Shown in pieces: positions 1 through 7,641 of a DNA stretch of 18,657 nt; position 1 is the first letter of the stretch, and the number at the start of each line of letters is the position of its first letter. The stretch is from an uncultured Senegalimassilia sp. (lineage in GTDB: Bacteria; Actinomycetota; Coriobacteriia; Coriobacteriales; Eggerthellaceae), in NCBI RefSeq assembly GCF_934630535.1, contig NZ_CAKTVU010000025.1, positions 1 to 18,657 of the forward strand, in the 5' to 3' direction. Both the position numbers and the translations under genes were made by a program. The notes under the pieces were generated by a model. The model did no database searches, was not told where the DNA came from, and was given only the letters and a program-made list of their open reading frames with translations.

Positions 1-1124
1 TCCTTGGAGATGTCGTCGAACACGTGCTTCAGCTCATCGGCATTGGTCGCGCTCTTGTAGAACGTGGCGTCTTTGCCATCGGAGCCCTTCGCACGATCGC
101 CGAAGTTCCATATATATTCGCCCGACCACCAACTCGTGCTCTCGTAAGAATACGTCGCAGACGGGTAGTTGCTCGACACGGCGTGCATGAACTTATTCTC
201 ATTGGAAACGCCCTGCCCATCGGGATTCTTTGCCGGATCGGCGCCCTGGAAGATGCCGATGGAGTACACCGCAGCACCCGCGTCCTTCATTTCCTTAGCG
301 TGCCCAACGGCGCTCGAGGCGACGTCAGGGGAAAACTCGCTATATTCCGTCGGCGTGCCGTCGGTGAAGAAGATGACGACTTTCTTGGCATCGGAGCGAT
401 CGGAGGTCTGACCCTTCGCAAGCTCCAAGCCTGCGGCGGCATTCGTTGCACCGGCGGGCTGGATGGCGTTCACTTGGGAAGAGAAGGCGCTTTTCGTATC
501 GTTAGTGCACGGAGCCAGCGTCTTCATCACCTGGCTGTAGTTGTACCAATACTGGCCTTCGCGATACGTGTCGTTGCCGACCTTGTCGGTCTTGTTTCCA
601 GCGAACTTCACGATGGAGACCTGATGCTGCTTGGCGGCATCCTTGACCGTCGCATTCTGCTTGGCGATCTCGTCGATGAACGAGTTCGCCGCGCTCTTAA
701 GCGCGTCGATGCGCTTCGTGTCATCGCCGCTGCCCATGGGGTCGTTCATAGACCCGGAGGCGTCGAGCACAAGCACGATGTCGAGCGGCGTAGTCGCCGT
801 ATCGGACAGGTTTGAGGTGGATGACAACGCCGTGAGCGCGGTCACGAAGTCCGCACCGTTCGCCTTGGATACGGTGACGTCGTTCTTACTGATCGTATCG
901 TTCGACACGGTCTTGTCGGTCCAGATGCGCCCGACGCTCGATGTGTCATTCTCGACAAGCCCCTGCCAATCCCAAATGGTCGAGGGGTCCGTGACAGCGG
1001 TCTTGTTGCCGCTGTACGTTGTCGCCGACGAGCCGTCCGCGAACGCCGCGCCGCCGAACAGCGGCGACAACGCAAGCACCAGCACGGCGGCTAACGCTGC
1101 CTTGAAACGCTTCGTCGATTTCAT
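1..1124 (-). CDS. Secreted VWA-domain surface protein (adhesin or pilus-tip type), C-terminus beyond the window
   Basis: Reading leftward from the ATG at 1124, 374 codons stay open to the window edge, so the stop lies outside. Residues 1-29 form a Sec signal peptide: basic MKSTKRFK, a hydrophobic core, then probable cleavage after AFA. From about residue 113 a von Willebrand factor A domain begins with LDIVLVLDASGSM. The MIDAS metal site is complete: D121, S123 and S125 (DxSxS), T227 in PAGATN and D255 in FFTDG. The stretch WTDKTVSND at 68-76 is typical of Gram-positive VWA pilin-like proteins. An AAGGAGG site lies 7-8 bases before the ATG. Family knowledge suggests a wall-anchored adhesin or pilus tip with further Cna-B-like domains and a sortase signal, but these would lie beyond position 1 and are not seen. 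The gene is divergent from the LuxR regulator at 1627. Confidence 0.88.
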   Translation of the reverse strand, partial: MKSTKRFKAALAAVLVLALSPLFGGAAFADGSSATTYSGNKTAVTDPSTIWDWQGLVENDTSSVGRIWTDKTVSNDTISKNDVTVSKANGADFVTALTALSSTSNLSDTATTPLDIVLVLDASGSMNDPMGSGDDTKRIDALKSAANSFIDEIAKQNATVKDAAKQHQVSIVKFAGNKTDKVGNDTYREGQYWYNYSQVMKTLAPCTNDTKSAFSSQVNAIQPAGATNAAAGLELAKGQTSDRSDAKKVVIFFTDGTPTEYSEFSPDVASSAVGHAKEMKDAGAAVYSIGIFQGADPAKNPDGQGVSNENKFMHAVSSNYPSATYSYESTSWWSGEYIWNFGDRAKGSDGKDATFYKSATNADELKHVFDDISK

Positions 1125-1460
1125 GTCCTCGCCTCCTTCCACCGCATCGCGGCCTTCCATATCCCCTTGCGCTTGCATATGCGCGCGCTCGGGCTTTTCC
1201 GGTACCCTGACGTCTTCATGGGCCCGCTCCTTCCCGCACGGTTCTCCCCATGCCATAGCGCCCGCCGACGTCGGCATTTCCCCGCCGATCATCGAACGCG
1301 CGCACAGCCCGAAACCGCGCATCGCACCAGCGGCGCAGCCGGCATCAAGCCGCTACGCCTCCTGGTAACATCATTGCTAATGGGGATACAGGGAACCACG
1401 CCGTATATGCGAACGTACGACCCCGATATTCCGTTTTCGCAGGTGAATGGATGGGCGTCA

Positions 1461-1482
1461 GGGGGTCGCATAAACGACCCCC
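1461..1482. promoter_or_regulatory. Perfect inverted repeat, possible operator
   Basis: GGGGGTCG and CGACCCCC form perfect 8-bp arms around the 6-base centre CATAAA. There is no T-run on either side, so a terminator is unlikely. A further CGACCCC half-site lies at 1418-1424. The position about 100 bases upstream of the candidate luxR -10, between divergent genes, suits a regulator binding site; the binding protein is unknown. Confidence 0.4.
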
Positions 1483-1580
1483 GTGGACAATGTGGCCAAG
1501 CAGCGGACGCTTCCCGAGAACTCGCGGCCAAAGTTAGCCATCTGGGAGAAATTGAAAAACGAAGGTGCCGCAACACGGGA

Positions 1581-1586
1581 TACAAT
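1581..1586 (+). promoter_or_regulatory. Candidate -10 box of the luxR-type gene
   Basis: TACAAT matches the sigma-70 consensus at 5 of 6 positions and lies 40 bases before the ATG at 1627. No good -35 is found at 16-18 bp spacing; TTGAAA upstream is 23 bp away. This could mean an activator-dependent promoter, or a chance match. Confidence 0.35.
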
Positions 1587-1626
1587 AGGTTTAGGGGGCA
1601 CGGACACGCCTGGAAGGAGGAGTGCG

Positions 1627-3135
1627 ATGGACAACGCGAAACGCGAAAATAGACTGCTGTTTTGCGCACTTGCGTTGTTCTTCTTCGTGTTCCTTGAGTC
1701 GACGCTGTTCTTCCAGGCCAACCTAGCTCAACCCGGAGGACATGGCCCCTTCCTCTCGCAGTTCCCCATCCAAGGTGCCAGCACCCTGGGCCTGCTGGCC
1801 TTCCCTCTTAAAAACCGTCTTGTCGGCGAAAAGGGCCGGCCTGTGTTCATGGGGGTCGTCACCATCCTTGGGGTCGCATCCCTTGTCGGCGTCGTTTTCG
1901 CGTCGTCGCCGCTGGTGATCGCATGCACGGGCGCGGTCGGGTTCTTCCTTATCGGGCTTGCCGGCGCCACCGTGTACTGGGCAACATGCGTGAGGTCGCG
2001 CAGCATCGCGCGGTTCGCAACGCTGATCGGCGGCAGCCACGCGCTTGGCGTGCTCGTGCAAATCCCCCTGCTCGAGTTCACGTCGAATCACCTGGTCGAA
2101 GCTGTCGTGCTTTCCGCGAGCATCATCGCCCTCGGCGTGATCAACGCGCGCATATGGCCGCCCCGATCTGCGCTCGCAGACTTTTCCACGCAACGAGAAC
2201 AGCGCAGAGGAAACCACCTCGAAAGCAGCAAGTTCGCCGGATGGCGTCTCGACCACATGACCCCTCGTACCGCCGTCATCGTGATCTTCGCGCTGGTGCT
2301 GTTGTTCTCCGTGCTGTTCAACACGCTCTACACCTTTATGGACATTGGCTCGCCCTGGACCAGCCAATACACCAACATAACGCCGCGCGTTCTGATGGCA
2401 GTCGGAGGCTTCGCCGGCGGCGTGCTGTTCGATCTGCACCGTGCGCGCTACCTGGGTATCGTCATGTTCTGGATGATGCTGCTCTCAGTCGGCGCGATGC
2501 TCGGGGTGGAGGCGGGCGGGCCATACGCCATCGGGGAAGTCGTCTACTTCCTGGGCTCGGGCGTTTTCATGACGTTCTATACTGCGGTGTTCGTCTGGAT
2601 AGCGCAGTTCCTGCGCGCACCCGACCTGTGGTGCAGCATGGGGCGAGCGCTCAACAACGTGACCGCCATCGCGATCGGCGCACCCGCGCTGCTGGTGATC
2701 AACCTGACAAGCCCCATAGCCGTTGTCGTGCTGCTGGTCCCCCTGATCATCGGCATCAACGCGCTGCTCTTCGCCGCCGGCATGCTGGATTTGCGCCCCC
2801 GTCCGAGGGATGGCGAGACGTCTGCTCAGCCGGTAGTCGCCAAACATCCGGCGGAAGCCGCACAGCGCCCGGCAACCGAGGTCGCGCCTTCCGCTGACGA
2901 TGCCGCAATCGACCCCCCCCCGGAAGCGCACCTGGGGGATTTCGCCAGCCGCTTCTCGCTCACGCCGCGCGAGACCGAGGTGCTTGCCGCCGTCACCGCC
3001 GACGAACGCCCGCTCAAGCATGTGGCCGCCGACATGGGCATTTCCCTGCGCGTGCTCCAACGGCACCTAACCTCGCTCTACCAGAAAACCGGCACGCAAT
3101 CCCGCGTCGGCCTTACGAAGCTGTTCTGGGAGTAG
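1627..3135 (+). CDS. LuxR-family regulator with an N-terminal twelve-helix membrane domain
   Basis: The 502-residue product has an MFS-like membrane part (residues 8 to about 388, roughly twelve hydrophobic segments), a Pro/Ala-rich cytoplasmic linker (about 390-440) and a C-terminal LuxR/GerE helix-turn-helix. The last starts at LTPRETEVL (445-453), with recognition helix ISLRVLQRHL and ending in SLYQKTGTQSRVGLTKLF. In this Eggerthellaceae-rich family the membrane part is thought to sense a ligand or membrane state and the tail to bind DNA; the signal is unknown. The ATG at 1627 is preferred over an open frame extending upstream to 1483 because AAGGAGG lies 7 bases before it and the upstream residues look non-coding. 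The gene diverges from the VWA adhesin, its most likely target. A C9 run encodes part of the linker. Confidence 0.9.
   Translation: MDNAKRENRLLFCALALFFFVFLESTLFFQANLAQPGGHGPFLSQFPIQGASTLGLLAFPLKNRLVGEKGRPVFMGVVTILGVASLVGVVFASSPLVIACTGAVGFFLIGLAGATVYWATCVRSRSIARFATLIGGSHALGVLVQIPLLEFTSNHLVEAVVLSASIIALGVINARIWPPRSALADFSTQREQRRGNHLESSKFAGWRLDHMTPRTAVIVIFALVLLFSVLFNTLYTFMDIGSPWTSQYTNITPRVLMAVGGFAGGVLFDLHRARYLGIVMFWMMLLSVGAMLGVEAGGPYAIGEVVYFLGSGVFMTFYTAVFVWIAQFLRAPDLWCSMGRALNNVTAIAIGAPALLVINLTSPIAVVVLLVPLIIGINALLFAAGMLDLRPRPRDGETSAQPVVAKHPAEAAQRPATEVAPSADDAAIDPPPEAHLGDFASRFSLTPRETEVLAAVTADERPLKHVAADMGISLRVLQRHLTSLYQKTGTQSRVGLTKLFWE
2913..2921 (+). repeat. C9 homopolymer in the regulator linker
   Basis: Nine consecutive C encode Pro430-Pro432 (D-P-P-P-E) between the membrane domain and the LuxR helix-turn-helix. 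Slippage by one base would detach the DNA-binding domain while leaving the membrane part intact. The frame is open in this copy. Confidence 0.85.
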
Positions 3136-3281
3136 ACGCACCCCGCCGCCCAGCACGCTCCTTCGCCCGCGCCACCACCGCAAGAAGGCTTCGCACCCAA
3201 CCTGCAAAACCCCGCGAAACCGTGCGCCCTCTTCCCCACCGCGGGCAGCCCTACTCACCCCGTACGCCCCATAACACGCGA

Positions 3282-3315
3282 AAACCCCGCCGCAACCGAG
3301 GTTGCGACGGGGTTT
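3282..3315. terminator. Terminator between convergent luxR-type gene and cstA, probably bidirectional
   Basis: A 15-bp stem with one mismatch pairs 3282-3296 with 3301-3315 around a CGAG loop. A-rich and T-rich edges (AAAACCCC left, GGGGTTT right) give a short U tract in both directions. It lies 146 bases after the luxR stop and 50 bases after the cstA stop on the other strand. A 12-bp palindrome, GGTCGCGCGACC, lies nearby at 3335-3346. Confidence 0.8.
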
Positions 3316-3365
3316 CCAGTCTCAGAAGGCGCAGGGTCGCGCGACCTTCCCTATTAAACCGCAGC

Positions 3366-5171
3366 TTATGCGGCGTTGCGCTTGGCGGTGGCCACGATGG
3401 TCTTCACGCCCTTGACGGCCAGCACCACGGCCAGCACGAACAGCAGCACGGCCAGCAGCGCCTGCACGGCGGGGGCGAAGATGTCGCCGCCCTTCATGAT
3501 GAGCAGGGTCTTCTGGTAGAACGTGATGCCCAGCGAGGTGAGCGTGGCGGCCAGCATGAAGGCCATGGGCACGAAGAACATCTTGTTGTTGCGGCCCGCG
3601 TTGCCCAGCCATGCGCACACGGCCAGCAGCGCCAGGGCGGCCAGCAGCTGGTTGGCGGCACCGAACAGCGGCCAGATGATGGTGTAGCCGGTCATGCCCA
3701 GGAACACGCCGATGACCACGGTGATGATGGTGGCGACGTAAGGGTTCGCCATGGCCTTGCGTACGCCCGTCAGGTCCTCGTGCTTCACATCGACAGGGGT
3801 CCACAGCTCCTGGAACATGTAGCGGGCCAGGCGGGTGGCGGTGTCGAGCGAGGTCAGGCAGAACGCGGAAACGGCCAGGATGAGCAGCGCATATGCCAGG
3901 CCCTGAACATTGGCCAGGCCAGGGATGCATGCGAGCATCTGGGACAGGCCGTCGGCGAAGACGGCAGTCGGGGAGGCGTAGCCGCCCGCGGCGTACTTGC
4001 TCCACACGAAGCCGACGGCGCACAGCGAGATGACGGCCAGCAGGCACTCGATGAGCATGCCGCCGTAGCCGATAGGCTGCGCTTCCGCTTCCCTATCCAG
4101 CTGCTTGGACGTGGTGCCGGAGGCGACCAGGCTGTGGAAGCCGGAGATGGCGCCGCAAGCGATGGTGATGAACAGCGCCGGGAACAGGAAGCCCGAAGCG
4201 GCGGCCTTGTTCGTGATGGCCTTGTCGGCCTGGTCGACGAGCGCCTGGCCCGTGGAGGCGTCGAACGCGGCGTTCGTGGCAACGAAGCCGGTGAACGCGG
4301 GAATCTGCAGGTTCGCAGCGGCGCCCGTGAGGGATGCGCCCACGATGCCGATGACGGCCAGCAAGATCATGCCGTACAGCAGGTAGCTGGACAGATAGTC
4401 GCGGGGCTGCAGCAAGATCCACACGGGGGCGACCGACGCGATCAGGATGTACACGCCCAGGATGATCATCCACGTGTTGTAATCCAGCGACAGGGAGATG
4501 CCCATGAGCGGCAGGTTGTAGCCGATGGCCACCATGATGACGATCAGCACGATGGCGGAGGCGATGTTGACCGGGCCGGGGATGTTGCGGCCGCGCGTGA
4601 GGATGCCGTAGACGACGGCAACGCCGATAAAGATCACCGAGATCATGGCCGTCTGCTGGTTGGCCAGGTTCGTGGCGGCCTTCGTGCCGTCCGGGTCGGG
4701 CACCACGGCGAACGTGTTCGCCACGATGGAGGCGAATGCAGCCACCACCAGCAGCAACGTCAGGTACGCGAAGATGCAGAACAGCTTCTTCGCCGTGTTG
4801 TCGATGTTCTCGGCAACCACGACGGCCAGCGTCTGGCCCTTATGGCGCAGCGATGCGAACAAGCTGCCGAAGTCGTGCATGGCGCCGAAGAAGATGCCGC
4901 CGATGAGCACCCACAGCAGCACGGGCACCCAGCCGAACACGGCCGCCTGGATGGGGCCGTTGATGGGGCCGGCGCCGGCGATGGACGAAAAATGATGACC
5001 CAGCACCACGTAGGGCGGCGCGGGAACGTAGTCCACGCCGTCTTCCAGTTCGTGCGCCGGAGTCGGATTCTTGGGATCGACCCCCCATTGCTTTGCCAAC
5101 CAGCCGCCATAGAAGATATAGCCGATGACCAGGATGACCGCAGCAACAAGGAGGATGAGCAATGCGTTCAT
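3366..5171 (-). CDS. cstA: Carbon starvation protein A family transporter
   Basis: The 601-residue polytopic membrane protein carries the CstA signature GHHFSSIAGAGPINGPIQA (58-76) and GGIFFGAMHDFGSL (91-104). It has the long N-terminal CstA domain and the further hydrophobic C-terminal segments of the family. Characterised relatives take up pyruvate (CstA and BtsT in E. coli) or peptides with protons; the substrate here cannot be told from sequence. GAGGG lies 4 bases before the ATG at 5171. The preceding gene on the same strand ends only 30 bases upstream, so the two are probably one operon driven by the promoter at about 5929. No small YbdD-like partner is seen downstream; the shared terminator at 3282-3315 ends the unit. 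Confidence 0.93.
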   Translation of the reverse strand: MNALLILLVAAVILVIGYIFYGGWLAKQWGVDPKNPTPAHELEDGVDYVPAPPYVVLGHHFSSIAGAGPINGPIQAAVFGWVPVLLWVLIGGIFFGAMHDFGSLFASLRHKGQTLAVVVAENIDNTAKKLFCIFAYLTLLLVVAAFASIVANTFAVVPDPDGTKAATNLANQQTAMISVIFIGVAVVYGILTRGRNIPGPVNIASAIVLIVIMVAIGYNLPLMGISLSLDYNTWMIILGVYILIASVAPVWILLQPRDYLSSYLLYGMILLAVIGIVGASLTGAAANLQIPAFTGFVATNAAFDASTGQALVDQADKAITNKAAASGFLFPALFITIACGAISGFHSLVASGTTSKQLDREAEAQPIGYGGMLIECLLAVISLCAVGFVWSKYAAGGYASPTAVFADGLSQMLACIPGLANVQGLAYALLILAVSAFCLTSLDTATRLARYMFQELWTPVDVKHEDLTGVRKAMANPYVATIITVVIGVFLGMTGYTIIWPLFGAANQLLAALALLAVCAWLGNAGRNNKMFFVPMAFMLAATLTSLGITFYQKTLLIMKGGDIFAPAVQALLAVLLFVLAVVLAVKGVKTIVATAKRNAA

Positions 5172-5201
5172 GGAACCCTCTTCTGTTTTGCGTTTCCGAT
5201 G

Positions 5202-5873
5202 TTAGGAACGCGGCAGCAGGTTCGCCTCCAACGTGGTTTTCAGCTGCTTGCCCGCCGCGTTCGTTATCACGCGGTTCGCAGAGAGGTCGGCGACGGCCAC
5301 CCGAAGGTCGGCCCAGCCACGGATGCCCAGGGCGAAGTTTTTGCGGAAGCGCGTTTTGCGCACCGCCTTCGCCGCTTCCTGAGTGCAGGAATCCGCAATG
5401 ATCACCAGGGATATGGCCGAGGACATGTGGTTCGGCTTGGGAACCACCTTTTTGAGCCCATCATGTTCCATGAACGACACAAGATCGCGCACCTGAGTTT
5501 CGTCCAGGGCATCGCCAAGGGCGAAGAACAGATACTCATGCGTGTCGACCTCCCATAGCTTCGCGCTTTTGACCAGCACGTACTTTTCGCCATAGGAATG
5601 GAACTCGGCATACCCGGGGAAGGTGCGGCCGGCGTACTCGTATCCCCGTCGCACATCGAACCATTGCTCGTGTGCAGCGAGAATACGCTTCAGCACCAAG
5701 TGTTTTTCGTCCTTTGCCCGGGAGGGTTGCTCCTCGGACCGAAGGGCTGGCTCCCCAACGCGCACGGCGGCCTGTTCCTCCGCCTCACGCCTGGATTTTC
5801 CCGAAGCATCCGTCTGTTCGACTGGATGGTCGGTGCCTTCGACACCTGCCTGAATAGCCGTTCGATCGCTCAA
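5202..5873 (-). CDS. Conserved protein of unknown function upstream of cstA, start uncertain
   Basis: The frame gives a soluble protein of 223 residues from a TTG at 5873. The first 60 residues are polar and poorly ordered. The remainder is compact, with motifs RRGYEYAGRTFPGYAEFHSYGEKYVLVK, PNHMSSAISLVII, TRFRKNFALGIRGWADLRVAV and ADLSANRVITNAAGK. It recalls a domain of unknown function seen in clostridia and Coriobacteriia; no catalytic signature is recognised. The true start is a puzzle. A better start, ATG at 5896 with its own GGAG site, reads MLKEFAGF and then stops at TGA. One extra T in the T5 run (5872-5876) would join it smoothly to LSDRTAIQ. The same frame stays open to 6011, but that part contains the promoter. 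The position 30 bases before cstA suggests a linked role in uptake or its control. Confidence 0.7.
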   Translation of the reverse strand: MSDRTAIQAGVEGTDHPVEQTDASGKSRREAEEQAAVRVGEPALRSEEQPSRAKDEKHLVLKRILAAHEQWFDVRRGYEYAGRTFPGYAEFHSYGEKYVLVKSAKLWEVDTHEYLFFALGDALDETQVRDLVSFMEHDGLKKVVPKPNHMSSAISLVIIADSCTQEAAKAVRKTRFRKNFALGIRGWADLRVAVADLSANRVITNAAGKQLKTTLEANLLPRS

Positions 5874-5896
5874 AAACCCGCAAACTCCTTCAGCAT
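5870..5896 (-). other. Likely original start of the gene before cstA, out of frame by one base
   Basis: ATG at 5896, preceded by GGAG at good spacing, encodes MLKEFAGF and ends at a TGA overlapping the TTG at 5873. The shift falls in a five-T run (coding strand). The site is either a sequencing error, a natural frameshift, or a short leader peptide coupled to a TTG start. Confidence 0.5.
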
Positions 5897-5928
5897 CTTG
5901 CCTAGCTCCGCGTCTTGCGTGCTTAGTT

Positions 5929-5956
5929 ATTGTAGTGCTTCGGTAGGATTTCTGAA
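5929..5956 (-). promoter_or_regulatory. Promoter of the unknown-gene/cstA operon
   Basis: On the minus strand, TACAAT (5934-5929) is a good -10 and TTCAGA (5956-5951) a 4-of-6 match to the -35 at 16-bp spacing. The surrounding 60 bases are clearly more AT-rich than the flanks. Transcription would begin near 5922, about 26 bases before the ATG at 5896. Confidence 0.55.
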
Positions 5957-5960
5957 GCCA

Positions 5961-5976
5961 AAAATGTACACATTTT
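5961..5976. promoter_or_regulatory. Perfect palindrome upstream of the cstA operon promoter
   Basis: AAAATGT and ACATTTT are perfect 7-bp arms around a 2-base centre. The centre lies about 46 bases upstream of the predicted transcription start and just beyond the weak -35, a place typical of an activator site. The ATGT/ACAT core resembles sites of several winged-helix regulators, so the cognate protein cannot be named. Confidence 0.55.
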
Positions 5977-6060
5977 CCAAAATAATGATGAAAAGCACTC
6001 ATGGCAAACATCGGGAATCATAGGGTTTTGAGCATATGAACAAAACCGAGCGAACGCAAA

Positions 6061-6090
6061 AGCACCCGGAAGGCGAACCTTCCGGGTGCT
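6061..6090 (-). terminator. Terminator of the aldolase gene
   Basis: A perfect 13-bp stem, AGCACCCGGAAGG with its complement, has a loop that reads TTCG on the minus strand and is followed there by TTTTGCG. It lies 106 bases after the aldolase stop and insulates the cstA operon promoter from aldolase transcription. Confidence 0.88.
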
Positions 6091-6196
6091 TGGTTATCCG
6101 TTGTCGGGGCCTGGCGGCCCGCCTGCCCGCAGCCACTCCGATTCGGCGAGGTACCTGCAGCAACGTTATACTTTTGCCTTCGATCAGGCTGGACTG

Positions 6197-7147
6197 CTAG
6201 TCCTCCCAGGCGAAGTCGGCCTCGCCGTTGAACACCTTCAGGGCGTCGGCGACGGTGTAGTCGGCCAGCGTGATGGCGCTGATGGCCTTCGTCAGACGAA
6301 CGGCCTCGTCCAGGCTGCGCTGGTGGATGTTGCGGCCGGTGGCGTTGCCGTCGGCGCCGCCCACGTGGATCTGGTCGTGCAGCTGGGTCAGGAACGTCTC
6401 GGCGTCAACGGTGGAACCGCCGGCGCAAACCAGGCCGGTGCGGCCTGCAGCCATGGAGGCGACCTTCAGGGCCTCGGCGGGCGTGCGCTTGTCGTCGCCC
6501 TCGGGCTTGGGCGGGTTGACCTTCACGAAGTCGGCGCCCAGGCACAGCGCGACGCCGGCGGCGCCGGCGATCAGGTCCGGGTCCTTCTCAGCGGTGACGG
6601 CCTTGCCGCGCGGGTAGATCCACAGCACGACCAGCAGGCCGTTGGCATGGGCGGCGGCGATGAGCTCGCCAGCCTCGGCCAGCATGGTGGACTCGTACTC
6701 GCTGCCCAGGTAGATGGTGTAGCCCAGGCCCACGATGTTCACGCCGTTGTCGCGCATGGCGAGCACGGCCTCCAGGTCGTACAGCTGCGGGCTGTACGGA
6801 TCTTCCTGGGCGGTCTTGACCAGGTTGGTCTTGGAGTTCATCTTCACCAGGTAGTTGATGTTGGGGTAATCGGCGGCATACTGCGCGATAAGACCACGCT
6901 GGCCAGCCAAAACGCCGCACACGCCCTGATCGCCGATCTTGAAGAGGTGCTCCGGCTCGGCATCGGCGATGTCGATGCCCTCGCCGTAGAAGTCCTTGTT
7001 CAGGTGCTCAACCTTCTGGTCGCACGCGAACAGCATGAGGCGGCCCGTGCCACGGGTGGCCTTCATGTAGTTGTCGACGTACGTCTCGCGGACGTCTGCC
7101 AGGACGTCGGCAGGTACCTTCACCTGGTCGCGAGTGATCTTGGGCAT
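6197..7147 (-). CDS. Class I fructose-bisphosphate aldolase, DhnA/FbaB type
   Basis: The 316-residue cytoplasmic enzyme belongs to the DeoC/LacD-like TIM-barrel family that cleaves fructose 1,6-bisphosphate through a Schiff base. Visible landmarks are ACDQKVEH (41-48) near the N-terminus, the Schiff-base lysine in DFVKVNPPKP (K209), the phosphate-binding CAGGST (241-246) and the diagnostic GRNIHQ (271-276). The ATG at 7147 is chosen because AAGGAGG lies 8 bases upstream; the frame extends 23 codons further but across this site. It is transcribed alone, with its own terminator. The leader holds a small hairpin (7185-7201) and a possible -10, TAAAAT, at 7220-7215. Some members of this family act on other sugar phosphates or in aromatic amino-acid precursor synthesis, so the exact substrate is less certain than the fold. 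Confidence 0.88.
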   Translation of the reverse strand: MPKITRDQVKVPADVLADVRETYVDNYMKATRGTGRLMLFACDQKVEHLNKDFYGEGIDIADAEPEHLFKIGDQGVCGVLAGQRGLIAQYAADYPNINYLVKMNSKTNLVKTAQEDPYSPQLYDLEAVLAMRDNGVNIVGLGYTIYLGSEYESTMLAEAGELIAAAHANGLLVVLWIYPRGKAVTAEKDPDLIAGAAGVALCLGADFVKVNPPKPEGDDKRTPAEALKVASMAAGRTGLVCAGGSTVDAETFLTQLHDQIHVGGADGNATGRNIHQRSLDEAVRLTKAISAITLADYTVADALKVFNGEADFAWED

Positions 7148-7641
7148 GGTGTTCCTCCTTATAGGATGCAAGTTCCAAGAATAACGGCGCAGCACGCGCC
7201 GCGTGTCTGGGTTCATTTTAACGAAGCGGCAACCCTGCCGCGCCTATCCACCGAAAAAAGCCGCGACCAATCCAGCAAGCGACCACTCGCCGGACCTTTC
7301 CCACCGCTGAGGACGGCAAGCGCAGGGAACGCCCGGCATAGCCCCTCCCCTGACAACCTCAGGGGACAGAAAGCAAAGCTCCCGGGATAGAAAGCAAAAA
7401 CCTCCGAGACGCCAAAAAAGTCAGCGAGGGGCTCTGCGGTGCGTCGTATCGCCCTGAAGCAAGCAGGCATTGGCCTAAGGGCCATGCCTGTGCAGCTGAA
7501 GGGCGAGACGGCGTGCCGCAGGGCCCCGCAGCGTCGAGCTCGTCCGCCTGCCGACAGGCAGGCGGAACCGTTGGCGAGACGGCGTGCCACGGGGGCCCGC
7601 AGCGTCGAGCTCGTCCGCCTGCCGGCAGGCAGGCGGAACAG
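7148..7641. other. Intergenic region between aldolase and TM2 genes
   Basis: This 494-base gap holds the aldolase leader and candidate -10 (7220-7215), a short hairpin at 7347-7365 (CCCCTGA/TCAGGGG), a larger hairpin at 7464-7490 with 11 paired bases and one bulge, and two tandem 71-bp repeats at 7502-7643. The word AGAAAGCAAA occurs twice near 7368-7406. No supported gene is seen; the open frames here only translate the repeats. Confidence 0.6.
7502..7572. repeat. Tandem 71-bp hairpin repeat, copy 1
   Basis: This unit differs from the adjoining copy at 5 of 71 bases by direct comparison. It contains the palindrome CGAGCTCG and a 9-bp hairpin (CCGCCTGCC at 7544-7552 with GGCAGGCGG at 7557-7565, loop GACA). 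It looks like a REP- or MITE-like element. Confidence 0.85.

Larger units (their letters stand above)
1125..1626. other. Intergenic region between divergent surface-protein and luxR genes
   Basis: This 502-base gap must hold both divergent promoters. It contains the ribosome site of the VWA gene (about 1132-1138), a perfect 8-bp inverted repeat at 1461-1482, another copy of its half-site CGACCCC at 1418-1424, a candidate -10 for luxR at 1581-1586 and the luxR AAGGAGG site around 1615-1620. No convincing gene is seen: the open frames here lack ribosome sites and recognisable domains. No clear promoter for the VWA gene could be picked out. Confidence 0.6.

Noticed and set aside
24..1368. Overlapping plus-strand open frames at the window start
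   Set aside because: The minus strand carries a signal peptide, a full MIDAS motif and AAGGAGG, so the plus frames are shadows.
3222..5558. A 778-codon open frame on the plus strand opposite cstA and the preceding gene
   Set aside because: The translation is His/Gln/Asp/Gly-rich low complexity with no domain and no ribosome site. It is the antisense shadow of GC-rich coding DNA.
6086..7390. A 434-codon open frame on the plus strand opposite the aldolase
   Set aside because: It is antisense to an enzyme with intact catalytic motifs and has no ribosome site.
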